Source: Angiostrongylus vasorum (Eukaryota > Nematoda > Chromadorea > Rhabditida > Metastrongylidae). From it: a stretch of 64,000 nt of DNA. A program made the translations under genes and the position numbers. Positions 48,056-57,818 of this stretch are shown here, one piece after another. The notes beneath the pieces are model-generated. The model made no database searches, was not told the DNA's origin, and worked only from the letters and a program-made list of their open reading frames with translations. Positions within the stretch are counted from its first letter, which is position 1; the number at the start of each line of letters is the position of its first letter. The stretch lies in assembly GCA_018806985.1 (NCBI GenBank), contig JADANN010000366.1, positions 1-64,000 on the forward strand. Reading direction: 5' to 3'.

Positions 48056-48220
48056 GCTGGGGTAAATTTTGTGGAAACGAGCTATGTCGTTAATTTCTAG
48101 GATTTATAGCTGGATTTTTAGATTCTTTTCTATTTTAAAGAGGGATTACTCTTATTATGGGCTTGCTTTTTGTCTTGATTTGCACCGTTTGGTTAACGTA
48201 AAGTTATCTTGATTTTACAG

Positions 48221-48366
48221 CTAGGCTACCAATTGTCCGACCTTCGGCACGGCTTCGCACAAAGAGTTGTTCAGAATGGTATGAAGTGAAGAAAGCAACA
48301 CTCGCTGAAGCCAAGTTGAAACTTCGACTTCAGCAGGAAGCGTCAGAATTCGAGGGCCCAGGGCGG
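48221..48366 (+). CDS. Coding-like exon, Arg/Lys/Glu-rich; possible TTLL5 tail or a separate gene
   Basis: TGATTTTACAG ends at 48220 and GGGCG|GTAAGC gives a donor at 48367. The in-phase frame (preceding phase 1) reads RLPIVRPSARLRTKSCSEWY then EVKKATLAEAKLKLRLQQEA, a likely helical segment. No family was recognised. It can join the next block at 49198 in phase. Confidence 0.45.
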
Positions 48367-49039
48367 TAAGCTCTAATTTTACTGCGCATTTATAACTGGT
48401 GTGCGAAACTTCTGTTTTTTCCATCTTCCAATAATCAGCAGAAATTCATTTCGCGTTCTTTTTTCACCTTTTGCTTCTGGCTGTCGCTGAAAACACTGTT
48501 CCAATAACTGCGGCAGTCTGGACCACATAAGTGAAACAATCTCATTTCAGGCCAGAAAATAAGGAGAACTCTTGCCCGTCTTTTGTGCCTACATCTTAGT
48601 TGTATGCTCAGTTTAAATAGATATGGTTGTGATGAAAAGAGTGTCAATAAGGCCTATCGAATTCTATATTACATGGTGTCATTTTTTGCAGAAAAGCTTC
48701 TTATAGATGGAATGCTTCTCTTATTGTTTGTATTGTATTCTGTTATTGCTTGTTTATGGTACAGTATTCTTGTGTGGTCTTCAATACCGAGCATTTCAAC
48801 ATTCAGTTTTACTTTATGCCTTTATGGGCTTTCATTCCAACAATATTTCATCAAATGCTCGTCCATCTTCTTCTTGGCCTTTCCGATTTCGTGGATATGG
48901 TTGCCTTCTAAATGCTTTTCTATCTTTGCTCTATGTCTGTCTTTTGTTGTATAACACATTTGTGACATATGTTTTCATGTAAATGAATATCTTCGTCTGC
49001 TAACGATTTGCGTACTATTGCTTGAAATAGACGGAACTC

Positions 49040-49132
49040 TAAAGCACCCCCCCCACCACCCCCTTCTCCTCTCGCTCTCTCTTCCGTCCTCCCTCCCTTC
49101 CTCCCCTCACCACCACACCCAAGCAGTTTCGT
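49040..49132. repeat. Polypyrimidine, C-rich tract
   Basis: About 90 nt almost purely C/T with CCACC interruptions, strikingly different in composition from the A/T-rich surroundings. It lies between two coding-like exons. Confidence 0.8.
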
Positions 49133-49197
49133 TACTTTACATCAACTTACTGCCAGTGTTTTTCTCAGATATTCAGTTATATTCAGTTTCATAACAG

Positions 49198-49438
49198 TCG
49201 TGTTACCCCTCAGAAAGCACGAAGGGAAAATAGTTACTGTTTTAAACGGCGAATTTCGAGTCGTTGCAATTGGGTTCGAAAAAGCCTTGTTAAATTCCAC
49301 AAAATGCCCGGAAGCGTGGGATTTCAGAGGTCTTCAAGAGCTAAACTTAAGGACATTTTTAGGAGCGGCCTGGCTTTTCGAGATTTATTCTTGGAAACAC
49401 TGGACGAGATTTCAAAACCAACTTTTTCTTTAACTTCG
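49198..49438 (+). CDS. Coding-like exon, Ser/Arg-rich
   Basis: Acceptor CATAACAG (49197) and donor TTCG|GTATGT (49439) bound a frame that continues in phase from 48366. It reads RVTPQKARRENSYCFKRRIS, then GFQRSSRAKLKDIFRSGLAF. A second open frame (from about 49165) overlaps, so the frame choice is uncertain. The function is unknown. Confidence 0.4.
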
Positions 49439-49504
49439 GTATGTCTAATCAGTATGTATTCTTTCCTTGATGAGCTTACACGAACTTGATAATTATATTT
49501 ATTT

Positions 49505-49545
49505 CCGGCTAACGTTTCGACGTCTTTGTCTTCATCAGAGCCGAT
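49505..49545 (-). ncRNA. Hammerhead-ribozyme-like motif, best core
   Basis: On the minus strand CGGCT-CTGATGA-A-GAC-loop-GTC-GAAACGTT-AGCCG. The CTGATGA and GAAA core elements are intact, stem II is 3 bp, and the outer CGGCT/AGCCG arms pair perfectly (5 bp). Stem III would have to be minimal or formed by a dimer. Confidence 0.5.
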
Positions 49546-50025
49546 GATTCAAGGCGATGTTCCACGTTTCTTACTCGTCTTGATGTGGCGGCTTCGCCTT
49601 CGTGTGAAGCATACTCACTCGGTGGTGCCGTTTTATGCAAGATACTGTTGGTTTATAGCTATGATTGTCCGGTGATAGTAACTTGTTTTTCCGGACAATC
49701 AATCGCGCAGAAGTCGGTATCATTATCATAAAAAAAATACATTTTGATTAGTCACACCGAAGTTAAAGGAAAGTCGGTTTCGAAATATCGATATTGCTGT
49801 ATGCTAGCTGACAATGATATCGACTTCTGCACGATTGACTGTCCGGAAGAACAGGTTACTATCACCGGACAATCACAGCAATCAGCTATCAGCATCCTGC
49901 ATAAAAGAGCATCACCGAGTGAGTATGCCTCATTCGAGGAGATGGCCCACTGAAGAAGACCTGACTCGATACGAAGGCGAAGCCGCCACATTGAGACGAA
50001 TAACAAGCGTGGACCATCGACTCGG

Positions 50026-50072
50026 ATCGTCGGCTTTGATGAAGACAAAGACGTCGAAACGTTAACCGAAAA
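50026..50072 (+). ncRNA. Hammerhead-like motif, second arm of the palindrome
   Basis: CGGCT-TTGATGA-A-GAC-loop-GTC-GAAACGTT-AACCG has one core change (C to T in CTGATGA) and a weakened outer stem relative to the first arm. Confidence 0.4.
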
Positions 50073-50130
50073 TAAATATGTTTGTCAACCTTGTGTAAGC
50101 TCATCAGAAAAAGAATACATACTGAACGAG

Positions 50131-50869
50131 ATATCTGAAAAAGGTGGACTTACCTTAATCGTTCGATTTCTGCAGCGTTAGTTGTTCAAGTTGTGGTTGA
50201 CCGCTGTCGCACAAAAATTATTAGAGCTTTTCTGTTTATCAGAGCTAGATAAGTAAACTACAGTTTTTGGCTGATCATATCAATATCGTGATATTGGTTG
50301 GTTTTTTTTGTCATGATCATTTTGCCAAGGTTTGGAAATCTGCATGATTCCATATGTGGGCTACTAATCAGTAACCGTAACGTTTTTCCGGTGTACATTT
50401 CGCTTTGCCAGATGCTCAGAAGCACATATCTCATCCACTTTCCATCGTATATCACAATACAATCGAGTTAGTTCAGTACGCACTCTCGAGATTTCTCAAC
50501 CTCCCAAATTGCTTACAATGCTGAACGGCTGTAGAATTACGAGCGTTGACTTCTTCTGCAACGTGTAATTGGATCAACTTCCTTGATTACCCGCAGTTGG
50601 TCGTTGTAAATTTTTGACAGCCAGCGATAAGTTGCTTTAGGAATGGCTAAGATAGCGCGTTCTTGATTTTGCAACTTATCTGCGTTCCTTTAGATCAGGA
50701 TTTAAATCCGAATAGGAAGATCGCTCAATTTTTTTGTCCAGCATTTTTTCCGCGGTCAAAAAATGCGTATGAAAAAGAGCATCGAGTAATAGTTATTGGC
50801 GGAAAGGGTAAAGCAAGAAATGCAAGGTTAAAATGGTGCAGAACATTACCACATTTAGCTAAGAGCGTT
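50131..50869. other. Intergenic stretch with one weak open frame
   Basis: A frame after CCTTTAG at 50693 reads DLNPNRKIAQFFCPAFFPRS, but its phase does not fit the preceding candidate exon and there is no recognised homologue. Confidence 0.35.
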
Positions 50870-50871
50870 CC

Positions 50872-51236
50872 TCACAACGGTTTACCGCCTCATCGTGGCT
50901 GGGAGGTGTTCCTGGGTGTCGGACTGCGATATAGAGCGGGGGTATTCATCCCCTGGCAGGGTCTCCCGAGCTGAGAATGAGTACGGCGTTTCCATCAGGA
51001 AACCTAGCTAAGAGTAAACCAATACCAGGATCCACCCCCGTCCTGATATCAAATTAGTCGCATGGTGGCAAATCCTGCCTGTGGTGATATAGACCTAGGG
51101 CAGACCTTGGCCAGGCTGACCTCGGGATTCCAGTGGACCACAATGGCTTAACCAGCCAATCTCCGAAAAATGGAGATTATGCTGGGGCCCGCACAACCAG
51201 TGAAGATGGACTGTTCAAGTATCAAGTATCAAGTAA
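50872..51236 (+). repeat. R1 family repeat with TATCAAG heptamer tail
   Basis: The copy starts at CTCACAACGGTTTACCGCC and ends with AAGTATCAAGTATCAAG, which shows the 3' tail repeat that fixes the family orientation. An internal deletion removes part of the CTCTGATCCACAACGG region. Confidence 0.8.
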
Positions 51237-51284
51237 GCTAAGAACGTTTCTTTTTACATTCCCAAACATCACTTATTTATCGGG

Positions 51285-51480
51285 TCTCAGCACTTCTTCC
51301 ATTCGATTCGTTTCGTCGCATCCATCATGGAGGAAGGTTTTCAGACTTACTAATGAGTTCGGTCGCTGCTTGAGGGGTTTTTTTCATCTTCCCCACTAAT
51401 GTCGTTGTTTGCTGGTCGTGTCGATTCTCCATGGTGTCCTGAGAAAGCTGTGTTATGGCGTTGCGACTTGGATTGTAGAA
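51285..51480 (+). repeat. R4 repeat family copy
   Basis: GTCTCAGCACTTCTTCCATTC, GATTCGTTTCGTCGCATCC, GGTCGCTGCTTGAGGGGTTT and GTCGTGTCGATTCTCC match 40085-40258 and 60330-60480 in order. Confidence 0.55.
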
Positions 51481-51529
51481 AGTGAACCGTTCCCGGATAA
51501 CTGTGGTACTAATGTGTGTTTATATTGTT

Positions 51530-51610
51530 GAGCTTACACGAGGTTGATAGAGATGTTTATTCGGCCAACGTTTCGTTCTGATAGCAATTCCACGACTCAG
51601 GAGGGGCATT
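51530..51610 (-). repeat. Fragment of the hammerhead-like repeat family
   Basis: The GAGCTTACACGAGGTTGATA and TTATTCGGCCAACGTTTCG blocks match the family. On the minus strand GAAACGTTGGCCG is intact, but the CTGANGA core has diverged. Confidence 0.5.
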
Positions 51611-51680
51611 ATGGGCCTGAAATGCAGGGACGAACCGGAAGCGTGCCCGTTCTGGACTTAGCTCAAGTCACCCAAACTTA

Positions 51681-52762
51681 TTAGGTTGGTACATGTGAAA
51701 TGTCCGGTTTTACTGTTTTAATGTCCCGTGTAATTTTTTCAAATAAAAATTTTACTTATATGTTTAATGCACATTTCTGAAGCACAAATTCTGCTTTCTT
51801 TATATCTGGTACTGGTTTTTTTTTCAAGATTTACTATTTCAACATTTTTATAGGCTTTAACTTTGGTATGAATCAGCGTGATATTCGTGTCCCCTTTTTT
51901 GTACAAGTGGAAGGGTGGACATAATGCCGCGGCAGGAGCTCAGAATATCATCAAGTTTGGGGTGAAGGTAGTGTTGGTGAATCAACACTGCGAACATGGT
52001 TCCGGACATTCCGATCTGGTGATTTCGACCTCGAAGTTAAGGATGGCCGCGGACGTCCCAGTGAACTTGACGACCACGAATTGAAGGCACTAGTGGAAGC
52101 AAATACGCGAACAAATCGTTCGAGAGCTTGCAGAAAGTTTGGCGTAAGCACAGGAACAATTCCCACTCAATTGAATCGCACAGGAAAGAAAAAAAACTCG
52201 ACAAGTGGGTGCCGCACGAGTTCAACGATGATCAAAAAATCGCGTGTCGTCTGCTTTTATTCTGCGCAGCAAAAACGACCCTTTTCTTGGTCGAATTGTG
52301 ACGTGCGACGAGAAGTGGATTCCGTGCGACAACCGGCGACGTTCAGCTCAATGGTTTGATTGCGATCAGGCTCTACAACACTTCCCAAAGCCGAAATTGC
52401 GCTAAGAAAAGGTTATGGTGACTGTTTGGTGGTCTGCAGCCGGGTTAATTCATCACATTTTTTGAATCCGGGCGAAACGATTACGGCAGAGAAGTATCGC
52501 CAACAGATCGACGAAATGCACCGTAAACTCCAACAGCAACGACCAGCATTAGTCAACAGAAAAGGACCAATCCTTCTCCACGACAACGCCCGCCCCCATG
52601 TTCCGGAACTAGCGCTGCAGAAGTTGAACGTGTTGGGGTACATAACTTTGTCTCATACGTCATATGCATCAGAACTCTCGCCTACCGACTATTAGTTTGA
52701 AAAACGTTGTGGATATTTAAAGCTTACATTTAAAATCGGACATTTGATTTGTTACAACCTAA
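51681..52762 (+). mobile_element. mariner-type DNA transposon, internally deleted
   Basis: The terminal inverted repeats TTAGGTTGGTACATGTGAAA (left) and, in reverse, TTAGGTTGTAACAAATCAAA (right) continue into AATGTCCG on both sides. TA dinucleotides at 51679-51680 and 52763-52764 are the target duplication. The length of 1.08 kb is shorter than the roughly 1.3 kb of intact mariners; the missing part lies after the third catalytic block. Confidence 0.9.
51868..52695 (+). pseudogene. mariner transposase, frameshifted and C-terminally truncated
   Basis: The start MNQRDIRVPFLYKWKGGHNA belongs to the helix-turn-helix region, and ELKALVEANTRTNRSRACRK follows in another frame. The catalytic DD34D landmarks are present in pieces: TCDEKW near 52300, LHDNARPH near 52578, and SPTDY at 52680-52693 directly before a stop. 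The order and spacing are those of mariner, but at least two frameshifts separate them. Confidence 0.88.
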
Positions 52763-52969
52763 TAACTTGGAACTATCCCCATCATTTAGCACATTAGAGG
52801 AAAAAGCAACGAAAGCATTTAGTGCTCGAACAAGGGCTGGTTTTATTTACTCCTTAGAACATTGTCTAAGTTCTATTTATTGGCTCTCATCATCACCAAA
52901 TTTAAAACTGAACTTCTAAGCAGCATGCAAATAAATGCGAATCCACGTTTATTTAATCAATATATCATC

Positions 52970-53032
52970 GAACGCCATATAGTGGTTGGAGGCGCCACAG
53001 CGACACAGGCGGAATTGATCGCAGCGCCTTGA
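52970..53032 (+). repeat. Degenerate SINE S1 head fragment
   Basis: CGCCATATAGTGGTTGGAGGCGCC followed by GGAATTGATCGCAGCGCC resembles the A-box and B-box region of S1. It abuts the 3' end of the RTE A copy. Confidence 0.4.
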
Positions 53033-53034
53033 AC

Positions 53035-54230
53035 ATGGTGGCGCATGCGAGTCTCATACCGTGATCTGTAGAATAACTGTAGCTGCGAGTACAGCTGATT
53101 AACTTTATTTACGAACACGTCCGCCCAACGTATAGGTGGTCGTCCTAGGGACGCTTGCATTCTCGTGGAGTCCACTCTACAGTTCTTTTCGTCCATCTAT
53201 CGTCTGTTATCCTCATTATATGACCAGCCCATCTATATTTCGCTATCGACGTATATTCTCCCGGATCCCGACGATAGGACAGATTTCGGAGATCTGAGCT
53301 TCGCATTCCGGTTAGATATTTAGCATGCCGGTTAAGTTTCAGAAGACATCGTTCAAGCGCTCTGTGAGTAGTACGCAGTATTTCTGATTTGATTGAAGTA
53401 TCATCCCATTTCTCTGCAGCATAATAGAGCGCTGGGAGGACCGTTGAATGGAAAAAGCGAGTGCGGATTTTTTGGGTTCTTCAGTTGGTCGGTGTCTTCT
53501 TTGGGATGTCCGAATGCGGCCCAAGCTGCTCTCCTTCTTCTGTCTACTTCCTTTTTCATGTTGTTCTCCATGTTCATTGATGGCGCAAGGTACACGTCGG
53601 GGCTGATCTCAGCAATCAGAGAACAATCCACTTTAATTTGTTCGCAGTTGAGGATGTTTGAAGAGTGAAGGGTGTTTTTTGTTTGTTTGAATTTGGATGA
53701 GGCGCAACGAGTTGAGCACGCAGGATTTCCAGAGGGATTTTGCTGCATGAACCACATCCAAATTGTGTCAGTGTCGTGGAAATTTGTTGGGAATACCACC
53801 TGCTCCTAGTCATAACTTTTGTCGACTATGAAAAAGCGCTTGACAGTGTCAAAACGAATGTAATCCTATTAGGGCCCCTCGACCAACGAGTGGATGCGTC
53901 TTGCATAAGGACTTTCTCTGACTGTTGTCGAATCTGCACTATGAAAATACAGCTTTTCCACCTACCTCTTCCCAGACCAATAGGAAAAAGGGGTTCAACA
54001 AGGCGATACAATATCGCTAAAGCTGTTTAGAGTTGCACTGCAGTGGATAATGAGGTCACTCGATTGGGATGAAAAAAGGCATACGTATTGATGGGTAATT
54101 CCTATCAAGCCTTCGTTTCGCCGACGACATCGTCATATTCTCATGAAGTTCCATCGAAGCTAAGAAGATGATCAACGAGCTCAACGAAGAGAGGAAAAGA
54201 TCGGACTACACATAAATCGGGAGTAGACTC
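53035..54230. mobile_element. RTE family A copy with 5' inversion (twin priming)
   Basis: 53035-53655 is the 3' part on the minus strand: the 3' UTR, then a frame with LIAEISPDVYLAPSMNMENN and EVDRRRRAAWAAFGHPKEDT. 53686-54230 is the adjacent upstream RT part on the plus strand: DEAQRVEHAGF, then HLLLVITFVDYEKALDS, and a diverged FADD region near 54115. Together they cover a contiguous stretch of the element with the 5' segment flipped, the signature of twin-primed LINE insertion. Confidence 0.82.
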
Positions 54231-54424
54231 AGTTCACGGAAAACCCATTGTGCGAAATACGCCTATTACTGGTTGTAACAACATATATAGACATTTCTAT
54301 CTCTATTTAAGTACTTTATCGATACGATTAGCATTTTTTTCCACCTAGCACCGCTGAGGTTGTAACATCGATAAATCGAATCCAATAAGCCGTTTTAGAG
54401 ATAAAGGGACAAAACATCCGGTGT

Positions 54425-54690
54425 TCGTCAATGGCTTAGAGGTACGTCTCGCATTAGACTCCATTTGTAGCATCGTAAAGGTGATTGGATGCTTGTTTGG
54501 ACTACACAATAATTTTCGACGACCTATCTATCAATGTATTCGATCGTTTATTATTCTTACGGTTCTTGACAAATTTGGCATCAATTTGCTAAGTCCGGAT
54601 GGATGGGGGGTTCGTTAGGCGTGGTTGCGGAAACCAGCGGCCACGTATGTATTGTAGTAGAGCACCTCTAACGACAGCGCTACATCTCAC
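54425..54690 (-). repeat. SINE S1, degenerate copy
   Basis: The block order of the reverse S1 (GTAAAGGTGATTGGATGC, then CAATTTGCTAAGTCCGGATGG, then AGAGCACCTCTAACGACAGCGC) is preserved at low identity. Confidence 0.45.
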
Positions 54691-54934
54691 CTAGTTCGTC
54701 TTAGTTGCGCTTGTTTGAACATATTGTGACAGTGGTTAGAACCTCTAAGTTTAAATGTTGACGATCGGAGAGTGAACCATGTGGAAAAGCGTAGGCGTAA
54801 CTTACGTCCATCCAGGTCCATTTTTTCAACAAAATTCTTAATCAAAAAAGGAAAGAGAAAACGTGATGAATTTTGAAGCTTTACCAGCGTTACTAGAGTG
54901 GTGTATCAGTTTTGGCTTGTTAACTTTAATTTTT

Positions 54935-55055
54935 TCAACATTATTGGTATTACTATGATGCTGAGATATTTGCAAAAATTTAGACCCCAGACCAGATCGA
55001 ACCGCAACTACTCTTTCCAGTCTCACATGTTCTACCCTGCACCACTGAGGTATTA
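54935..55055 (-). repeat. S2 tRNA-like SINE copy
   Basis: The ATGATGCTGAGATATTTGCAAA tail, then CCAGATCGAACCGCAACTAC (B box in reverse) and GTTCTACCCTGCACCACT (head in reverse) match S2. Confidence 0.55.
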
Positions 55056-55169
55056 TTAAAATTTATTTTGAGTTCTGCACTATCGAGAGACTACTGCGCA
55101 TTGTTCTTTCCAATATAAGTGGTGCTAATCTGTTCACTTCCGGCTAAATATTGTAAAGTCGGAACTGAG

Positions 55170-55194
55170 CAAGTCAGTCAGTCAGTCAGTCACT
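55170..55194. repeat. AGTC tetranucleotide array
   Basis: Six AGTC/CAGT units precede the 3' end of RTE copy B2 by about 65 nt. It could be an independent microsatellite or a remnant of a retroposon tail. Confidence 0.7.
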
Positions 55195-55513
55195 ATATTT
55201 CTTAACACCATGAGCCAATACAAGATTTTCTTTTCACAGCGATTATAATGTGATCATCTGTATCACCCGTAGTCCCGTTGATCGTCGAGTGACTCGAACG
55301 AGCGCCAATAAATCTTCCATTATTCCCTGTTGCGTGCTAGAGTAGCCCAGTGGGTTCTGCTCGCTCTAGGGACTCGTCAGGCATCATATCTTTCGTCTAG
55401 GCTTTTCGTGAAGAACTCTGACCATTGGGTAAGTGGTTTTCCTGCAGCGCGTTTGCTATCGCGAGGAATCCAGTCACTAATGGCTCTTGTCCATCGGTTG
55501 TCCTTCATACGCT

Positions 55514-56329
55514 TTACGTGTGGGACCACCTTATCTTCGACTGTTTGGTGTACAGAACGGCATCTTTGATTTTTGATCGTTGACGCAGGTCGGAGCTTCG
55601 GATCCCTTCCCTTACTTGTGTGAAACGGGATACTGCTAACATCGTCCTTTCGACTGCGCGTTCGGTAACGCTGAGTGATCTTTCATCCTGCTTACGCAGC
55701 GACCAGGTTTCTGACGCATACGTTAGGGCAGGAAGTACCGTTGAATCGAAAATGTGGGCACGAAGTCGGCTGTTCCTTGTTCTCTTCACTACATCCTCGA
55801 TGCTCTTGAAAGCACCCCAAGCCGCTCGTTTCCTTCTGCTCAGCTCTGGAGCTAGGTCGTTCATCATATTGATTTCCCGACCTAGATAGACATAACTGGA
55901 GCATTCGGAGATATTCGTTCCGTTGAGCGTGAATGGGGCATATGAAACCAATCCGTTCCTCATGAACATCGTTTTTATCAGTTTTAGAAGACCAATAATT
56001 CCACAGACTTTATAAAAGTTGGCTAGCATTCCTTACACTTGGCTAATGTTTGGTGCTAAAAGAACGATGTCATCAGCAAAGCCAAGATGGTGTAATTGCC
56101 GGCCATCGATTTCCACTCCCATGCTCTCCCATTCCAATGTTCGCATGATGTTCTCGAGGGTGGCGGTAAATAATTTTGGCGAGATGGTGTCGCCTTTCCT
56201 AACCCCTCTTCTGATGTCGACGTTAATATCGTTGTAGAATGGTGATATCTTTGTTGTGAAATTTTTGTACAACTCACGAAGAATCTTTATGTACTGAGTA
56301 GGGATTTCTTGACTACCGAGGACTTCCAT
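55514..56329 (-). pseudogene. RT catalytic core and tail of RTE B2
   Basis: 56033-56329 carries RRGVRKGDTISPKLFTATLE and the LGFADDIVLLAPN motif C. 55514-56029 continues with SYVYLGREINMMNDLAPELS and the thumb region ending at KDAVLYTKQSKIRWS. A frameshift separates the two at about 56030. Confidence 0.8.
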
Positions 56330-56347
56330 GACTGCTTCTATCTCAGT

Positions 56348-57015
56348 TCAATTAAATGCCTTCTGTAAATTGATAAAAGTGGGACAGAGCGGTCTTTTGT
56401 ACTCTCGCGATACTTCAATGAGCCTTGTTACCGTGTGGATGTGGTCCATCGTAGTAAATCCTTTTCGAAACCCTGCTTGCTCACGTAGCTGTCCTTCGTC
56501 CAGTGTTCTGTCAATCCTGTTTAGGATGAATGGAGTGAAAATTTTGTAGACGACAGACAGCAAGCAGATTGGGCGATAGCTGCCAATATCGTGTAGGTCA
56601 CCTTTCTTGAACGACAGCACGGTCTTGCTGGTCTTCCACTGAGTAGGGACCTTGCATTCAGACAGGTAACATGTGGAGAGCTGAGTCAGTGTGTTTACGA
56701 GGACTGGCGGAAGGTTCATCAGGTGTTCTGATCTTATCCTGTACGGACCTGGTGCTGTTCGATTCTTCACCGACGAAATGGCATGTCGGATTTCGGAAGG
56801 GAGAACCGATGGTACAACATATCCATTCATGACGGAAGGTAGACGTGGCTATCGGAGAGATACGGGTAGTATTCGTGAATAATTTTCTCCATTGCCTTTC
56901 TGGACGCTGTAACTGTTCCGTCTGGGCGCCGGAGTGTAATCATTTTGGTCTTGTAATTGGCGAAGCTTCGGTGGGCTTTGCGAATGCTTTTCCCAGCCTC
57001 TGCAGCTTCGACCAT
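56348..57015 (-). pseudogene. Linker and N-terminal RT of RTE B2
   Basis: 56827-57015 contains the [15 protein letters not shown] linker. 56348-56830 contains LPSEIRHAISSVKNRTAPGP, SYRPICLLSVVYKIFTPFIL, REQAGFRKGFTTMDHIHTVT and PLCPTFINLQKAFN. In motif A the usual Asp (FIDLQKAFD type) reads Asn, so the catalytic Asp is altered here. Confidence 0.78.
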
Positions 57016-57818
57016 TACTGCTGCTCTTCTCTCTTTAAGATCTTCTTTTATCGCCTGTCTGCATTGTTTGGCCAGTTCGGACGTTAGTTCGCGGTTGCCT
57101 GCGGCTCGTGCGATTCAACGCTGGCATATCAACTCCAGTGTTTCTAGAAACAGACGTCTCTTGGTAACTTTCGAACTCGAACTCTCAGTTTTTTGCAGCG
57201 CTAACATGAATATATTGAATGAGCCGATCCGATTTTTCGTCGATGTCGGCGAGAACGGGATGTTCCCAACAGCCGACTATTGAATTGAATAAGTCCCAGT
57301 TTATGATGGTTTTGGGACTTCGTTTTTCGAATTGAACTGTTTCTCTCGTTTTCGCGAGAAATAAAATCTTACACGAAGGGGGCGATAGTCTGATCCCGTG
57401 TAGAATTTTGGGACAAAGGCAAGATCGGTTAGGAAAAACCTTCTATTAACTATGATGTGGTCTATTTTGTTATGGTTACTCTCTATTGGGAGACTCCCAC
57501 GTCCAACGTTGAGGGTGGGGCCTCTGGAATAATTGCGAGTTACTATGGATGGTATTGGTCGTCATGACAAACTCAGAGAGCTGCTCACCCTGTTCGTTGC
57601 ATTCTGATACGTGGGTCCCACTGTGACGTTCTTCAGACCTTCTTCTTAGTCCAATCTTAGCCTTAAAAAATTTTCAATGATGACCTTGAAGAAGGTATGA
57701 TCTTCTCTGTAGAACTTCTCCAAATCCATAGAGAACGCTTCGACTTCTTCTTCGTCATAGTTTGGTGTCGGCGTGTAAACGACAAAGATTGTTAAAGCAG
57801 GTATTGATCCACATCTTT

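Larger units (their letters stand above)
49450..50130. repeat. Large palindrome of the hammerhead-like repeat family
   Basis: The left arm (49450-49738, minus) and right arm (about 49790-50125, plus) are inverted copies of one unit. Each includes the outer CAGTATGTATTCTTT and GATGAGCTTACACGA blocks, the AATAAAT block, the CTGATGA...GAAACGTTA core and an inner hairpin GATTGTCCGG/CCGGACAATC. The right arm is somewhat longer (GAGGAGATGGCCCACTGAAG insertion). A single-armed relative lies at 58935-59300. Confidence 0.78.

Noticed and set aside
49752..50104. Overlapping frames on both strands at 49.7-50.1 kb
   Set aside because: They are generated by the palindromic repeat, and equivalent frames occur in the 58982-59374 copy.
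50694..50810. Coding exon with DLNPNRKIAQFFCPAFFPRS
   Set aside because: Its phase does not fit the preceding candidate exon ending at 49438, it has no clear donor, and no family was recognised.
55170..55194. CRISPR-like direct repeats
   Set aside because: These are simple AGTC microsatellite units without spacers. No repeat-spacer architecture exists in the window.
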